DNA of 56,347 bases from Phoronis australis (GCA_002633005.1 NMRA01000360.1:5507-61853), one strand, 5' to 3'. Numbered from the stretch's first letter, positions 32,352-43,162 are shown. Numbers and translations are program-made. Notes: generated by a model from the sequence alone, not told the origin.

Positions 32352-35300
32352 CTGAACATAACAAAGTGGGTATAACATGAATCAGGCTGGGGTCCGGGAA
32401 TTTTAATACTTTGTAGTTTTACAATCTTTGGTGATGAAGGAATCTGAGTGTTATCAAAGATTCACGGGTAAGTGGGTAGGTAAAATATTTGTTTTTCACT
32501 GTTGGGAGTATTTATTTTCTGTTGCAAAATAAGGATTACATCGCTGAGGAATTCTAAATCATACACGAATTCACAATAGTTTCTCAAAAGGACACCCAGA
32601 AAAACAACAACGAATGTACGAGTATTTGAAAATCAATACTTACAGACTGGCTTCCTCCATCAACTGTTCGTCAGTAACGCCCTCTTTGAAGAGAACTTCG
32701 TTTAAATTGCGATGTGTCACAATGCTACCATCAGCTCGTTGAATGAGTATTTGAACGGGGAATCTATGGAAAAGCAAAAAATGCAAGTAGCGTGTTGTCG
32801 TGACGATGTAGGCCTCTGTCGGACTGCTTTTATTTCATTTGCTATCGACGTCATCGTTCGTCGACGGCTCTTCGGAAATGGAAACAAAAACTCAATACCA
32901 AAGTTACATCTATGAGGCCATGATGTAATTTTCTTACGTGTACGCCTCCAACGTGATGTTAGCTAGTCTAGAGCCTTCTTTGTTCTTTTGGTAGTCTTTT
33001 TGCAGAAGTTCCAGGTCGTAGACAAAAGTCCAAGTACTGATGTACTTGTCTTCCAGCAACGAAAGAATGGGCAGACTCGCGAGTGGGCCATCGCGCAGAG
33101 TCCGCCCCGAACCTACAATAGAATGTCCAAAATATTGAAATTGGCTGTTATCAAACAATTCGTAACACTTTGAGTTAAAAGCTTTATGACACATTTACGT
33201 GACTCATGTAAAGCATTTCTGTACGTATGAGAGAGACTGGAGGCAGAGAGAGGGAGGGAGGGGGAGAGAGGGAGGGAGGGAGNNNNNNNNNNNNNNNNNN
33301 NNNNNNNNNNNNNNNNNNNNNGGAGAGAGAGAGAGAGGGGGGGGGGGTAATTTAATTACCTCCGTTATAATAACTTTAAGAATCACCTTTTTGAATGTAC
33401 GAAAGAATTAACCTTAGCCAGGAAATTCATCTATTGCTGACAATTTTACAGTCGTCATTTCAGAAGTAATACGATGGCGATAATTGTAGTTGTGGTGTTG
33501 GTGGAAGTGACGTTGCTTATTTAAAACCGAGAAGTAAACACAAGTCTAACCTCAGCAGGACTGGTCGTCTAGCGCTCCCCAAATGGCAATGGAGTGCACG
33601 AGCTTATCTTCAGCCGCAGCTTGAGAAAATGCTTCTTCGAACGGATAATATTTTACCTGCAACAAAAAACGTATCATAGGCACAATCCAATGAACTATAA
33701 GTCGCATGAAAGTGTGGCGCTTGTTTGTGTACAAATATGTCTACGTTGTGACGAAGTTGATCCGATGACTTTACACTGCCAGAAGCCACTGTAGAATTCA
33801 TTTCACAAAATGCCAAACAATTTCGTCAAAGGTGCTCTTCATGGTTATCATGACCATTATAAGCTGATTTTATTCAAGTCCTTACAGTAGTGTAGTTCAT
33901 TCAAATTCCTGGTGTTTGTTTAGGTAAAAATAAAGTTGAGCGGTTTAAATTTGAACGTTGAAAAAGACAAGACTATTTCACATCTACTTCCACCAACGAC
34001 AAAAAAATTCAAAAACTAAATCTTCATAATTTCGACGAAAGCATTTCGCCAAGAAAATAGAAGATTTGTGTAACTTGCCTTCTTAAAGGGATAGAACGCT
34101 AACTCGAGCTCTGCTTGAGCCTCTTCCTCGGTGATTTGCTTTTGCCAGCGCTCGTGACCGGGTGAGGTTCCCGATGTAACGACCGACATTAGTGGAAGAT
34201 GACCAATGTCTACTTCCATACCTTCGTCCTTTGTACTGGTCATCCATTCCATATCTAAAAGGAATCGAGTTTGTTGTAACAAAAAGCGAATGCCAAGACA
34301 AAGTTACATCGTACAGAGGTTGTAGGCAACAAGATAGAAAAAAGCTTGAAGAGGTGTAATCGATAAAAAAGACTTCATCCCCAGCAAACAAAACATATCT
34401 GCAGTTTCTAGAAAACTAAGTGACCGCAAAACCTGCGGTTTCGTTACGTCTACATTCTAGTGATACCGGGCTGGCTACCACGCCAATAAATGCTATTAAT
34501 GCATTGGAAAGCACTACAACGTGGGCCAATACTTACCTACATTGAGTAATCTATTATGAGGAACTTCCATTTTAAAGTGTTTGATACGCAGACCCGTCTT
34601 GGCTATGATGAGACTACCGTTGAACTGCGCAGGAGTAAACCAAAATGGCGGGGCTGGTGGCTCGTTCAGTTGAAACTCTGCATGAAAGCTGATAAGAAAG
34701 AATCAGACCACCTTCGCTTTTGATATAACATTGCTAAAAAACCATTCGTTTTAGGGTCCAAACACACTATGCCTAAAACTGCGTTGTGGCTGAGAATGAG
34801 ATATCCTCACGGTCGTCGACCATTGAGGGCACAACTCAGCGATGCCCAACTCAAAGAGCTGTGTACACGGTCAAATAATCGTGCATTCCTGCTGTCAACT
34901 TTTTTACACCTACGAGTTCGTATGCGCGGAATATTTGATACGAGGCTCAATGAAACTGTGCTCCGTGTGTCACAATTAAAACGTAATAGCAGAGGCGCAC
35001 CGTGAATGCTACCGTTCAGCAACGTCTTAGCTATACCGAAATAGTGCTAGCCCTCAAGAAATTGTGTACGACAATCCGATTGTCTCATATGACAGTCGTA
35101 TACAAAAATCAGATCGAACAGATAGGGCTTTACAACAACGTGTGACAGATCGTCAATTTAATTCGGACATTGACCTTTGACTTAAATCGGCCTGTATATT
35201 ATAAACAAACGTTTGGCACGTTAAATAAAGCATTTCTCACGCAAAATATTTTACCGGAAGCGGATATCGTAATATTCTTGGTTTACAGCTCTCAGTATTG

Positions 35301-37886
35301 CGTATCCACCCTTTGGTCCGAAACGCGGGGTGACAAAGGCATTTTTGTGCAGTAGTCTAAGCAGACGATACAGTGTGGCTTCTGCGCCTTTCACTATTGG
35401 TGGGTAGTATCTGTTGCTTGGTAAATAATCATTAAAATCTGGAATTAAAGTACACGTAAGATTACCAAAACTGGCTAAAAAATGATCAAAACTGACATAC
35501 AGAACTAAAAATTACCTGCTTGACATTTTTGTTTAGGTAGTTTTGTCAGTGTACAAGTCGAAAAATGAGGACATTGCAACAGACACCAAGAGAGTGGTTA
35601 TCACAGAGAAGATGGCGACGAAGGAAACTCCGGCAAGGGTCTTGTGAGCAACAGCTCGCGAGACCACCGGATCATCTAGAGTTCGACTTAGGAATCTGGG
35701 CATAAAGAGCACTGGATCATACAGGATATCACGGAAGGCCCCGACAACAATGTTAAAATAGAAAATGGTAAATTTAATTTTTTATTCTAGCCGGAGGTGG
35801 GCAGCCTGGCACCCTGACCCCCTAAATTTGCCTATGAATAGTGTGGTATACCTGAATAAAGAGACCACGTCGATCCAACACCAACATCGCGAGTACTTGG
35901 TAGAAATGTTTTAAATTCTGATGAATCTATCTCTCCTTTCTTCTCCCTTGCAGTTTCCCAGCCTTTCAGACCCACTAAGAAGGGACCAGCATCCTAAAAT
36001 TATTTAGTGACTTATCACGTGACTTAGGTCTATACACTGCCGTATGCCGACGCTTTTGTGTGTTTTGCCCATTCTGCTTTGAGGTGGTGATGTAACAACA
36101 TGTCTAAAATCTATTGGTCTATTTATGCCAACCTTTAGCCTATTTACAATGGCACGACGTTTCGGTCGGTCATTTCTCCGGACATTTTCAGGTGTTATGG
36201 CGTTTTTAGAAGAACGAGCACGGGTTTCTCACATATTTATGGTGGGCACAGGAAAAACATAATCTAAGTGCCCACCAAGATTATATCTGATACCCGTCCT
36301 CGTTCTTTTAATAAAGATATAACATCTGAAGGTAACCGGAGAAATGATCAACCGAAACGTCGTGCCAATGTAAAAAGGTAGAGACGTAAATAGAACAAGA
36401 GCTTTCAGACATGATCTTGGCTACAATTGTGCAACAGATGTATCAAGTTTCACGGACTTAATAATTCGTGTCTCATTCTGGACACAGGAGCATTTTCACA
36501 TACAGTCACACGGGCATAAATACGGCCATAGACAGGTGTGAATTAATTTATATTTGAATCTAGACAAATTGCACATGCAAAGCTGAATCTCGTATGCCAC
36601 AGGTATTCAAGGAAAGGCCTACACCACTTTTAAACGCTAAAACAAAACTCTATATAATATACAATGTAAGTAATGCGATTACATACTGTATGTGATGCTT
36701 TAAGAAACTTTTATCAGCCTGATCGTTTAAAACAGCGCAGAGAAAATTAAACAGCAAAAACTAAAATATATGGATAGAGATATTGAATTTGCCGTTTCAG
36801 AACACAAATCGACGAAAATTGTACCTTCTGCGCTTATAATCAGGAATTTTTTTCTTATTATAAGCTCATCAAGAGTTTATTGTTTTCTAGCATGACATTC
36901 AAAATGCAACATTTTCTAGGAGGTTCTAGGATGGCAGGAGAGGTCCCCCGGCTTCAATTTCTGAAGGACGAATGTTTACAACAGCCCAGAAGCACCGCAT
37001 CCCTGCACTGCTTTTTGGTCATGTCCGAAAGGGGGGTCCCTGAACTCGCCAAACCCGCTTGTGATGTTAATTATATCAATATAGGCCACATAGTTCTGTG
37101 TCTATTATTAGATGCTCCTGTATTGACCCGTTCTGCAGATACCTATGCAGTCTACATTTGTCAAAAAGAAATCACTTATTACCATAAACGACGCAACGTC
37201 TTTAGATATCCTCATGGTGTTTATTTCGAGCGGCTTGAAGGACGTTTCTAAAGTGATCGCCTTGCCGTCACCTTTTGATCTCTGTGAGGGCGGAACCTAA
37301 AATATTCGTATGTCGGAATTTTTGCCAACAAGCATATATTTTAAATGCAAACATGAAAGTTGCTACATGAACGCGGTATCTGCACCTTTAAATTATTGCT
37401 TTTAGCAGGAAGAGATAACCAGGATATCTCTTCCTGCTTTTAGTCAGTTCTCGGCACTTTGAAGACAACTTGCGCAAACTTTCTAAAGGTGAAATACAGC
37501 TCAAGCGTTATCCTCAACATCAAGGTCTATTAGCGTGCTTGCTTAAGAAACAAACCTTTATGACAACAAATGCCAGACATTTAAAACAATCTTACCACAC
37601 CCGTTAGCCTTTCAACCAACGGAGCGAACTCTTCAACGCTTAGCTGCCTGTCTTCATTTAAATCAACAGCATTGAACAGGAACTTTCCTTTCTCCCCTAA
37701 AACCATGTACAAGTCGTCTTCATATGGCGTACGTCTATTTATCACGTAGACACCTGCAGCCACAATGACGCTTACTAAGGATAAACATATTATTACTTGT
37801 GACGAGTATATACTAATTTCAATTTCTTTCCTTTCTGACGGTTCTTTTTTCTTGACGGACGTTCCAGCAGCGTCACCTTCAGCCAT
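32273..37886 (-). CDS. SELENON: Selenoprotein N (nine exons, TGA-encoded Sec)
   Basis: Nine exons join to 474 codons plus TAG. Selenoprotein N is an ER membrane glycoprotein that senses luminal calcium and regulates SERCA by redox. Visible here: a transmembrane helix at residues 31-49, a complete EF-hand loop at 75-86 (D-x-N-x-D-x-Q-x-S-x-x-E), [72 protein letters not shown], then TGA as Sec350 and GSGRTLRD. The start at 37886 has a good context (gtcgccATGG), though the frame stays open upstream. The protein is somewhat shorter than human SELENON (about 556-590 residues), mostly at the N-terminus and in linkers. A standard ORF caller would truncate it at the Sec codon. Confidence 0.96.
32644..32763 (-). 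CDS. SELENON: SELENON exon 8
   Basis: Acceptor tccatag, donor CT|gtaagt. Encodes [19 protein letters not shown] and a charged helix, corresponding to the FPVEMMICLPNGTVVHHIN region. Confidence 0.93.
32938..33112 (-). CDS. SELENON: SELENON exon 7
   Basis: Acceptor ttgtag, donor AC|gtaaga. Encodes [39 protein letters not shown] and a lysine-rich linker. Confidence 0.96.
33238..33348. repeat. Polypurine (GGGA/GA)n microsatellite with 39-N gap
   Basis: gagggaggg and gagagagag tracts flank Ns at 33283-33321, within SELENON intron 6. True length unknown. Confidence 0.95.
33551..33656 (-). CDS. SELENON: SELENON exon 6 (contains Sec codon)
   Basis: Acceptor gttgcag, donor G|gttaga. Encodes [20 protein letters not shown] and [14 protein letters not shown], then TGA (Sec) and the first base of Gly. 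Confidence 0.95.
33552..33554 (-). other. SELENON: In-frame TGA read as selenocysteine (Sec350)
   Basis: The TGA lies inside Ser-Cys-Sec-Gly, four bases before the exon end. The next exon continues GSGRTLRD exactly as in selenoprotein N. Recoding needs a SECIS element in the 3' UTR, which I could not locate by eye. Confidence 0.93.
34079..34254 (-). CDS. SELENON: SELENON exon 5 (GC donor)
   Basis: Acceptor ttttag; ends AAG-AAG followed by gcaagt, a GC donor. Encodes [30 protein letters not shown] and YPFKK. Homology and phase place the boundary exactly at KK; reading through loses homology. Confidence 0.92.
34537..34688 (-). CDS. SELENON: SELENON exon 4
   Basis: Acceptor ttatcag, donor G|gtaagt. 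Encodes [33 protein letters not shown] and VPHNRLLNV. Confidence 0.96.
35255..35438 (-). CDS. SELENON: SELENON exon 3
   Basis: Acceptor attccag, donor CG|gtaaaa. Encodes [36 protein letters not shown] and [11 protein letters not shown]. Confidence 0.95.
35533..35703 (-). other. Unexplained ORF inside SELENON intron 2
   Basis: A minus-strand frame open from about 35780 to a TAA at 35533-35535. The first Met begins [18 protein letters not shown] and gives 56 residues, including a hydrophobic helix [20 protein letters not shown]. Codon use looks protein-like, but no canonical acceptor joins it to SELENON exon 2. It could be an exon of a nested gene, a gene relic or chance. I do not recognise the protein. 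Confidence 0.3.
35852..35993 (-). CDS. SELENON: SELENON exon 2
   Basis: Acceptor ttttag, donor G|gtatac. Encodes [16 protein letters not shown] and FKTFLPS...[10 protein letters not shown], matching the GLRNW...FQPFLPP...W segment of SELENON. Confidence 0.9.
36144..36373. repeat. Large imperfect palindrome with hammerhead-like arms (SELENON intron 1)
   Basis: Arms of about 105 bp (36144-36249 and 36268-36373) are inverted copies around an ~18 bp centre. The outer part of each arm reads GGCACGACGTTTCGGT or its complement. Each arm, read toward its outer end, has CTGA(N)3, a stem-like segment with CCGGAGAAATGA, and GAAACG, a decayed hammerhead core order. Probably a non-autonomous mobile element. 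Confidence 0.6.
37596..37886 (-). CDS. SELENON: SELENON exon 1 (TM anchor and EF-hand)
   Basis: 97 codons, donor GTG|gtaaga, phase 0. Encodes a charged N-terminus, the hydrophobic helix [19 protein letters not shown], and [20 protein letters not shown], an EF-hand with all canonical ligands, ending [11 protein letters not shown]. Confidence 0.93.
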
Positions 37887-37936
37887 GGCGACTACTAACG
37901 CGTCGAATGCTGCGGCGGTGTAGCAGTAGCCAGCCT

Positions 37937-37943
37937 CTTTATA
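37937..37943 (-). promoter_or_regulatory. SELENON: Candidate SELENON TATA box
   Basis: TATAAAG on the minus strand, 51-57 nt upstream of the chosen ATG. This would give a very short 5' UTR; evidence is motif and position only. Confidence 0.25.
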
Positions 37944-38406
37944 AATATTCTTCAAACAAAGACAAGTGAAAAATACGTGACGATTCGAACGTTGTAGCCT
38001 GTGGGAATGTCGTGCATGTGTAATCGTGTTATCTGCGCTGGTTTTCAAAACTGATATGTAGACCTACCATCTAATACAGTGTCATGCGCAATGGCTCGAT
38101 TACATCGACGCCAGACTATTTTGGGCACTTACGAGCTCGAAGGCTAAAAGATACGAAATATGGCACTTTGGCAGCTCTCTTATTTCCGTAATAAATGCAC
38201 CGGGCATTTATTGACACTCCCAAGGTGAAACATGAAAAATCATTAAGACAATTATTAGTGTTTCTTGGTTTACGCCAACAGTTAAGAAGTTGTCAGTTTG
38301 TAGCGACCTTGGTATTAGTAGACGCCAAATGCTGGTTCTCAATGAATGACACACCTCGCAATGATAACACCGCTCGAATGTCGTCTGCGCACAACATTTG
38401 TTGTTT

Positions 38407-38541
38407 TTACGGCAATTGCCGGGGTTCACCATTTGGTGTATCCGTGAGTAAGTTCTTTGGTTCAGTATCGAAGTCCCTAATTACTAACTCAGCCGAAACA
38501 AGAAAAACGCTAAAAGCACACAAAGTAAGACGTATCATCAT
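38407..38541 (-). other. Possible orphan secreted-peptide ORF
   Basis: Within a longer ORF, the internal MMIRLTLCAFSVFLVSA looks like a signal peptide and is followed by about 27 polar residues to a stop. It could be a short secreted peptide, a first exon, or chance. It lies between SELENON and gene A. Confidence 0.2.
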
Positions 38542-38860
38542 TTCACAAATAATGTGCAGTTTAAGCAGTTCAAAGCGTTTCCCTGAGTTATCAATTAGCA
38601 ATTGGATTATCTCTTTATTGGATACAAATACCTTTTCCTCAGATCCTGCTTCACTCGGCAAATAAAACACGTGAAAACAATTGTGTCATGAATGTCGCGA
38701 TTGTACATTTCTAAATGAATATCGTATTTTAATCTATTTTGTTTGGAGATATACCCCCCCCCCCCCACCCATCGATCTACGTCACAGTCTTATGAGAGCT
38801 ATCTTGCTCCATTTTCACTATATCGTCTTAACATTCCACTCTAGCTCCCCTTCAATCAAC

Positions 38861-39027
38861 ATGAAGGTACTTTTGTGCTTAGCGCTTGTTGTCGTCTGCG
38901 TGTATGCTGCGCCTAAATTCACTACTGAGGACCTAAAGGCTCTCGCCAACTTGAGATGGTCTGATCTTCCCGTGCAACTCCGGCAGCACATCTTGGCTGG
39001 GAGAAAACACCGTGCAGGAGACAACAG
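38861..39027 (+). CDS. Gene A exon 1 (signal peptide, pro-segment)
   Basis: ATG at 38861 in context caacATGA; donor AG|gtaaca, phase 2. Encodes the signal peptide and a segment ending KHRAGDN. Confidence 0.8.
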
Positions 39028-40777
39028 GTAACAAACTAATTAACCTGTTTCTCATGGAACAGACGCTCTCATATTAACGTCCCGATATTTAGCTTCAAAC
39101 CAATTTTCGCTAGATTTCTTCAAAATGTATTGAAGAGTATTATTGTAATCCCATGCATTTAGAAAATTTACAATTCCGTTCGCGATCCTATTCACCCACT
39201 TGTTTATCCTACCGTACAGCTACCGTTACTTGTCACGATATCCCGCTTTCTAATTTACACCATGCCGAAGCCTACTTCTCATTCCCCCAACCAACAACTT
39301 TCCCAGCACCACGACTCAAAAAAACCTCCCGGAACATGAGATCGAGGAAAACTTACAATTACTAGGTAATGCTTTCTTTAAACATGTCTTCAATTAATTC
39401 CCTTCCAGTCATTGGTGTTGCGCTAACGACCAGCCCATACAGTCAATACAGAGGACGAAGATTAACGTAGAATACAGTCTCGTCCACACTAAAATCAAGA
39501 TCGGCTACACCAAATGCGGTTTCCTCAGTACCGGAAGTTGTTCTCTTTACGAAGTGCGCTACAGGTATCGTGTCGTTCTCAGATGCTACTGACTAGAACA
39601 TTTTTAGTATAACGCTTATTTTGCATAATTCAAAAAATGACCCACAAAGAACGAGGGTGAATTGAAAAACTAATTTGCGTGAAACAAATGAGAAAACTTG
39701 TGCTCTTCGCTATGCGTAGCCACTGGTAGATTCTACTTCATTCGCGGTGTATCAGATATGATCACAAGCAAAGCAAGTGATCTCATTAGCGTTTAGTCAC
39801 GAGTATCCCGCGCTACGGCACGTGTGAGCCAATCTTTGCACCCTTACAAACTGGCTTCTATATTTACTTTTCATCAATTTAGGTCGGAGCCCAAGTATAG
39901 TATCGGTGTTTATGAAGTACCCAACAAGAATGCTTGTCCCGATCAACATGTAAAATGCTGTAAAGGTTACGTACTTATTGCGAAAGAAAACTGTATTGGT
40001 AAGTTAGGTAGTGGGTGGAGGCATATTAAACCATATTTGGTGATTTCAACTAAAATTTTTGCTCCGTTTGATATTGTATCTTCCTTAAAAGAACATTTCA
40101 ACTAAAACACGTCATCACTGTGTTACCTGTGAAAATTATGTTTCGAGGTGGGCGGTCTCTTCCCAGATTGTTGATTAACTCACCCAAAACCCTTGTCGGT
40201 CGATTTTGCAGATTTCTTACAGAGATTTAACCTGGTTCCAAACTTAACGTACATGACTTGTTTCAAGTCTTCGTTAGTATCTTTAAAAGGTTTAGTGTCC
40301 CTTTAAGAGAGGATGCATTTTATTCTACATCATGCCTTTCCACAATCTTTTTCTTGATTAGTGTTTTTGGATGTGTAAGCACATCGTAAATTGTATGTTA
40401 TTATAGTTTTGTTAAAGAGATGACGCGACAGTGGGATGAAATCGCAGCCTACAACTGACAGTGGCTGTATTTGATTGGCGTCGCCGATTCTGCCGGGTAA
40501 ACCGGATAAGGCATCTGATTGGTCTGTAAGCTGGAAGTCAGATGCCTCAGCCGGTTGTTCCGTCAATCAAGTACAACCATTCTCAGTTACAATAGCCAGT
40601 ATCAAAACACTTAGGCCTACGTAAGAGGTCCTTATAAAGCGTGAATGCCCGCTAAGTTATAATGGAATGATTATTCCCTATTCACTTAGTATTCTCTTTT
40701 CAGATGTTGCAACTGCTGGAGAACATTTTGAAACACTGAAGAAGTTGATTGATGCTGGACTCATCGGTCGCATTTGA
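38861..40777 (+). CDS. Gene A: small secreted EMI-like cysteine-rich protein (170 aa)
   Basis: Four exons (phases 2, 2, 1) encode 170 residues. A signal peptide MKVLLCLALVVVCVYA is followed by a ~40-residue pro-like segment with RKHR. A single cysteine module runs 58-145: HWCCA, YTKC, GSC, YEVRYR, NAC, KCCKGY, ENC, with cysteines at 59, 60, 92, 100, 126, 133, 134 and 145. The W-C start, the Y-x-V-x-Y-R centre and the final CC-x-G-Y...C resemble the EMI domain of emilins and multimerins, but no coiled coil or other domain follows. The tail ends LKKLIDAGLI. Likely extracellular. Function unknown; EMI assignment by eye. Confidence 0.8.
39409..39564 (+). CDS. Gene A exon 2 (EMI-like N-half)
   Basis: Acceptor ccttccag, donor AG|gtatcg, 156 bp. 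Encodes SHWCCAND, IGYTKCGF and CSLYEVRY. Same length as gene B exon 2. Confidence 0.82.
39883..39998 (+). CDS. Gene A exon 3 (EMI-like C-half)
   Basis: Acceptor atttag, donor G|gtaagt. Encodes PKYSIGVYEVPNKNACPD and VKCCKGYVLIAKENCI, the CC-x-G-Y end of the module. Confidence 0.82.
40704..40777 (+). CDS. Gene A exon 4 (C-terminal tail)
   Basis: Acceptor ttttcag; encodes HFETLKKLIDAGLIGRI then TGA. AATAAA follows at 40813-40818. Confidence 0.8.
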
Positions 40778-40812
40778 ATCAGCATTATATAATGTAATAA
40801 CGTTTACGTGAA

Positions 40813-40818
40813 AATAAA
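40813..40818 (+). promoter_or_regulatory. Gene A poly(A) signal
   Basis: AATAAA 36 nt after the stop codon, followed by a T/G-rich stretch. Confidence 0.6.
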
Positions 40819-40902
40819 ATTCTTTGTTCGGTAAACATACGTATTAGAGCACTTATTGCTTTTGGAAAAAGGCACACCTCTTGAAATATCCATGGACATT
40901 AT

Positions 40903-41059
40903 CAGTGGCGGATTTAGAGGGGGGCCAAGGGGACCATGCCCCCCCTAAAACTCTCCCAGATTCCATTTGGCAATTGGGGGGTGCGTATGTCTGACGAGCA
41001 AAATCCTGGCTAATACTATGCCCTGGCCCCCCTAACTAAAAATCCTGGATCCGCCCCTG
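40903..41059. mobile_element. 157-bp MITE with 5-bp target duplication ATTAT
   Basis: Terminal inverted repeats CAGTGGCGGATTTAG and (complement of right end) CAGGGGCGGATCCAG; flanked on both sides by ATTAT (40898-40902 and 41060-41064). G/C-tract-rich interior shared with the copy at 28684-28825. No coding capacity. Confidence 0.8.
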
Positions 41060-41064
41060 ATTAT

Positions 41065-42854
41065 GTCCCTTACATTTCCCACTGGGAACTGCGATCCCAG
41101 CCGACGCCAAAAAGCTAAAGTAAATGAATAAATTTAACCTCAGTAATCAAAGGAAGGGGTTGACAGTAGGATTTATTCCCCTACTTTAAAATTGATGAAC
41201 CACCATGTAGTGATGAATTTCTGTTCACCAAATGTGAATTAGGGACAAGTGGAGGTCGCTTTCTCGCTTTCCTGGCATTACCCTAGAGAGCGCCAATACG
41301 AAAAGTCAGCTATGGTCACTCGAATTAACTCAATTCAGAAGTTGTGTCAACTTAAGCCAGTCAAATTGTGCCTGTGTAGAGAAAAGAAAATGTTTCTGTT
41401 GCTGGCGGTCCTTATAAAGACCAACTCAACAAACAAAGAAATTTTATGTAAGAACACATGCATTCATCAAGTGGTTTTCGCTATTGAATCTGCACCCAGT
41501 TACTGAAGATGATATACTTCCGAATGTATTTTTCCATTCTTGTTTTGAAGAATTATTATTAAGATGAAATATACCTTAAGCGATTTTTAATAAAAGATTG
41601 GAAACAGGACATCTTTTAAACAAGAGAAATCACGGTGACTATGAAGTCTTTGCTTTCAGCAATATGAAGCTGAGAATTTAAAAGAATTTACGATAAAACT
41701 TTTTTATGGAGTGTTAACTAGGTCAAGCCAAAGTTGAAAATTGGAGGTTCGAGTAAAACAAGTAAGTGGAGGTGAATCTTCCCGATAAAGCAATCAGTGA
41801 ATGTCATTCGGTTCATGGCGATAGATCCAAAGCACGGGACTTTCTCCCAAAGATGTCGCTGCATTGGACTTCATTCGTTGCAGTTCATCAATACTATACG
41901 CCAAACTTTCTTCCACTTTCTCCTACCGGGGCAGCACCGCATCGGGCTCTCCTGAAGAGAAAGTGCTCGAGTTCTTTTTAGCCACACAATTGGTTAATTC
42001 CTCATTGCTCATCTTCATTTACATAACGAGAACTGCTTATGCAAAATAACACGAAAAAACTAATTTCACTAGATGGCAGCACTTCCATCGCTCTTTCAGC
42101 GTACGCCGCGTAAGCCTGATCAATAATGGCATTTGATTGTTTCGTGAAATGGATCTTGCCTTTGAAAAGCCAGTCAAACGTATTTGTTGGTTGACCCGGC
42201 AAGCGTATCCGAACTGAGTTCCATAGAGCAATTTCTCACGGGAAAAGCAAGATCACATAAATCTTCGTGAAACATCGCCGTGCATTACCATGAGCGAATC
42301 ACGTGGTTACGCTAGCTTTACTTCGCGAGTGCCTTGCGTCCACAGAACCCAACCATGCATGCTTTGCAGAATAGCGCATCGTAGTGGCATGCAAATGGTG
42401 GGTTTTAGGAGTGAAAAATATTTTTGTGTGTAATTTTCGTAGTCATTTTTCGTTCCAATAATGATAAAATGTGAAACAATCCTGTTTGGGATCACTTTTA
42501 TTGGACTTCGAGCAAGATTTCATTAAGTCTTAACCCAGCTTTAGATTTTGTACATCCTTTGGAAAAGAGAGTAGGGTCAAATGAAATTTGATTTACTGTT
42601 GAAAATAACGAACTGTTGCCGAAGGCTCAATTAAAACCAGGGATGTGAGGGCCACTATTGACGAGACGTTAATTGCAGGCTCACATTTGTCATTTTCTGC
42701 TGCTGGCGAAAGTGCTGGCGCAAACACCAGCATTTTAACAGACAGACCAGTCATATCACATTTCATAATTTACTTTTTAGACGTAGGATTACTTTTAAGC
42801 ACAAAACGTGAAAACCCCTTCGGAAACTTTCCAATATGCTGTGTAAACTGAAGT
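41065..42854. other. Intergenic, no supported gene
   Basis: Only short ORFs without family resemblance; AT-rich. No tRNA-like or EMI-like segment seen. Confidence 0.5.
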
Positions 42855-43162
42855 CACCCATCCCTTTATTGAACAAGAGCAATGTTGTGTATAAGGTTGA
42901 ATGTGACAACTGTAAGGAATTCTATATGTGACTCACACAGAGACGCCTCTGTGACAGGTTGAAAGAACATCACACCTCAGAGAAAAGTAACATATATAGG
43001 CATTGTATTAGCTACAATCACCAAGCCAACTCTGTTAGCATTATCTGCAGAGAACCTAATAAGGAGTTACTGTACATTAAAGAGTCATTGGCCATTCAGA
43101 ACCAGCATGCCACTGATTCTCTGAATAACATGCAGAGCTCTGTGACCCTGCAACTATGGTGA
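42855..43162 (+). mobile_element. Penelope-like element, decayed GIY-YIG endonuclease end
   Basis: Translation gives NVVYKVECDNCKEFY, then a stop (TGA) where the family has an IG pair, then TQRRLCDRLKEHHTSEKS. This matches the C-terminal GIY-YIG endonuclease of Penelope-like retroelements. No reverse transcriptase is found upstream, so it is a 5'-truncated dead copy. Confidence 0.65.

Noticed and set aside
33283-33321. Run of 39 N
   Set aside because: Assembly gap within a polypurine microsatellite, not biology.
36880-37251. 123-residue plus-strand ORF in SELENON intron 1
   Set aside because: No recognisable family, antisense to a confirmed gene, unremarkable composition.
38195-38665. 156-residue plus-strand ORF upstream of gene A
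   Set aside because: Overlaps competing ORFs on the other strand; no signal peptide, domain or conserved motif.
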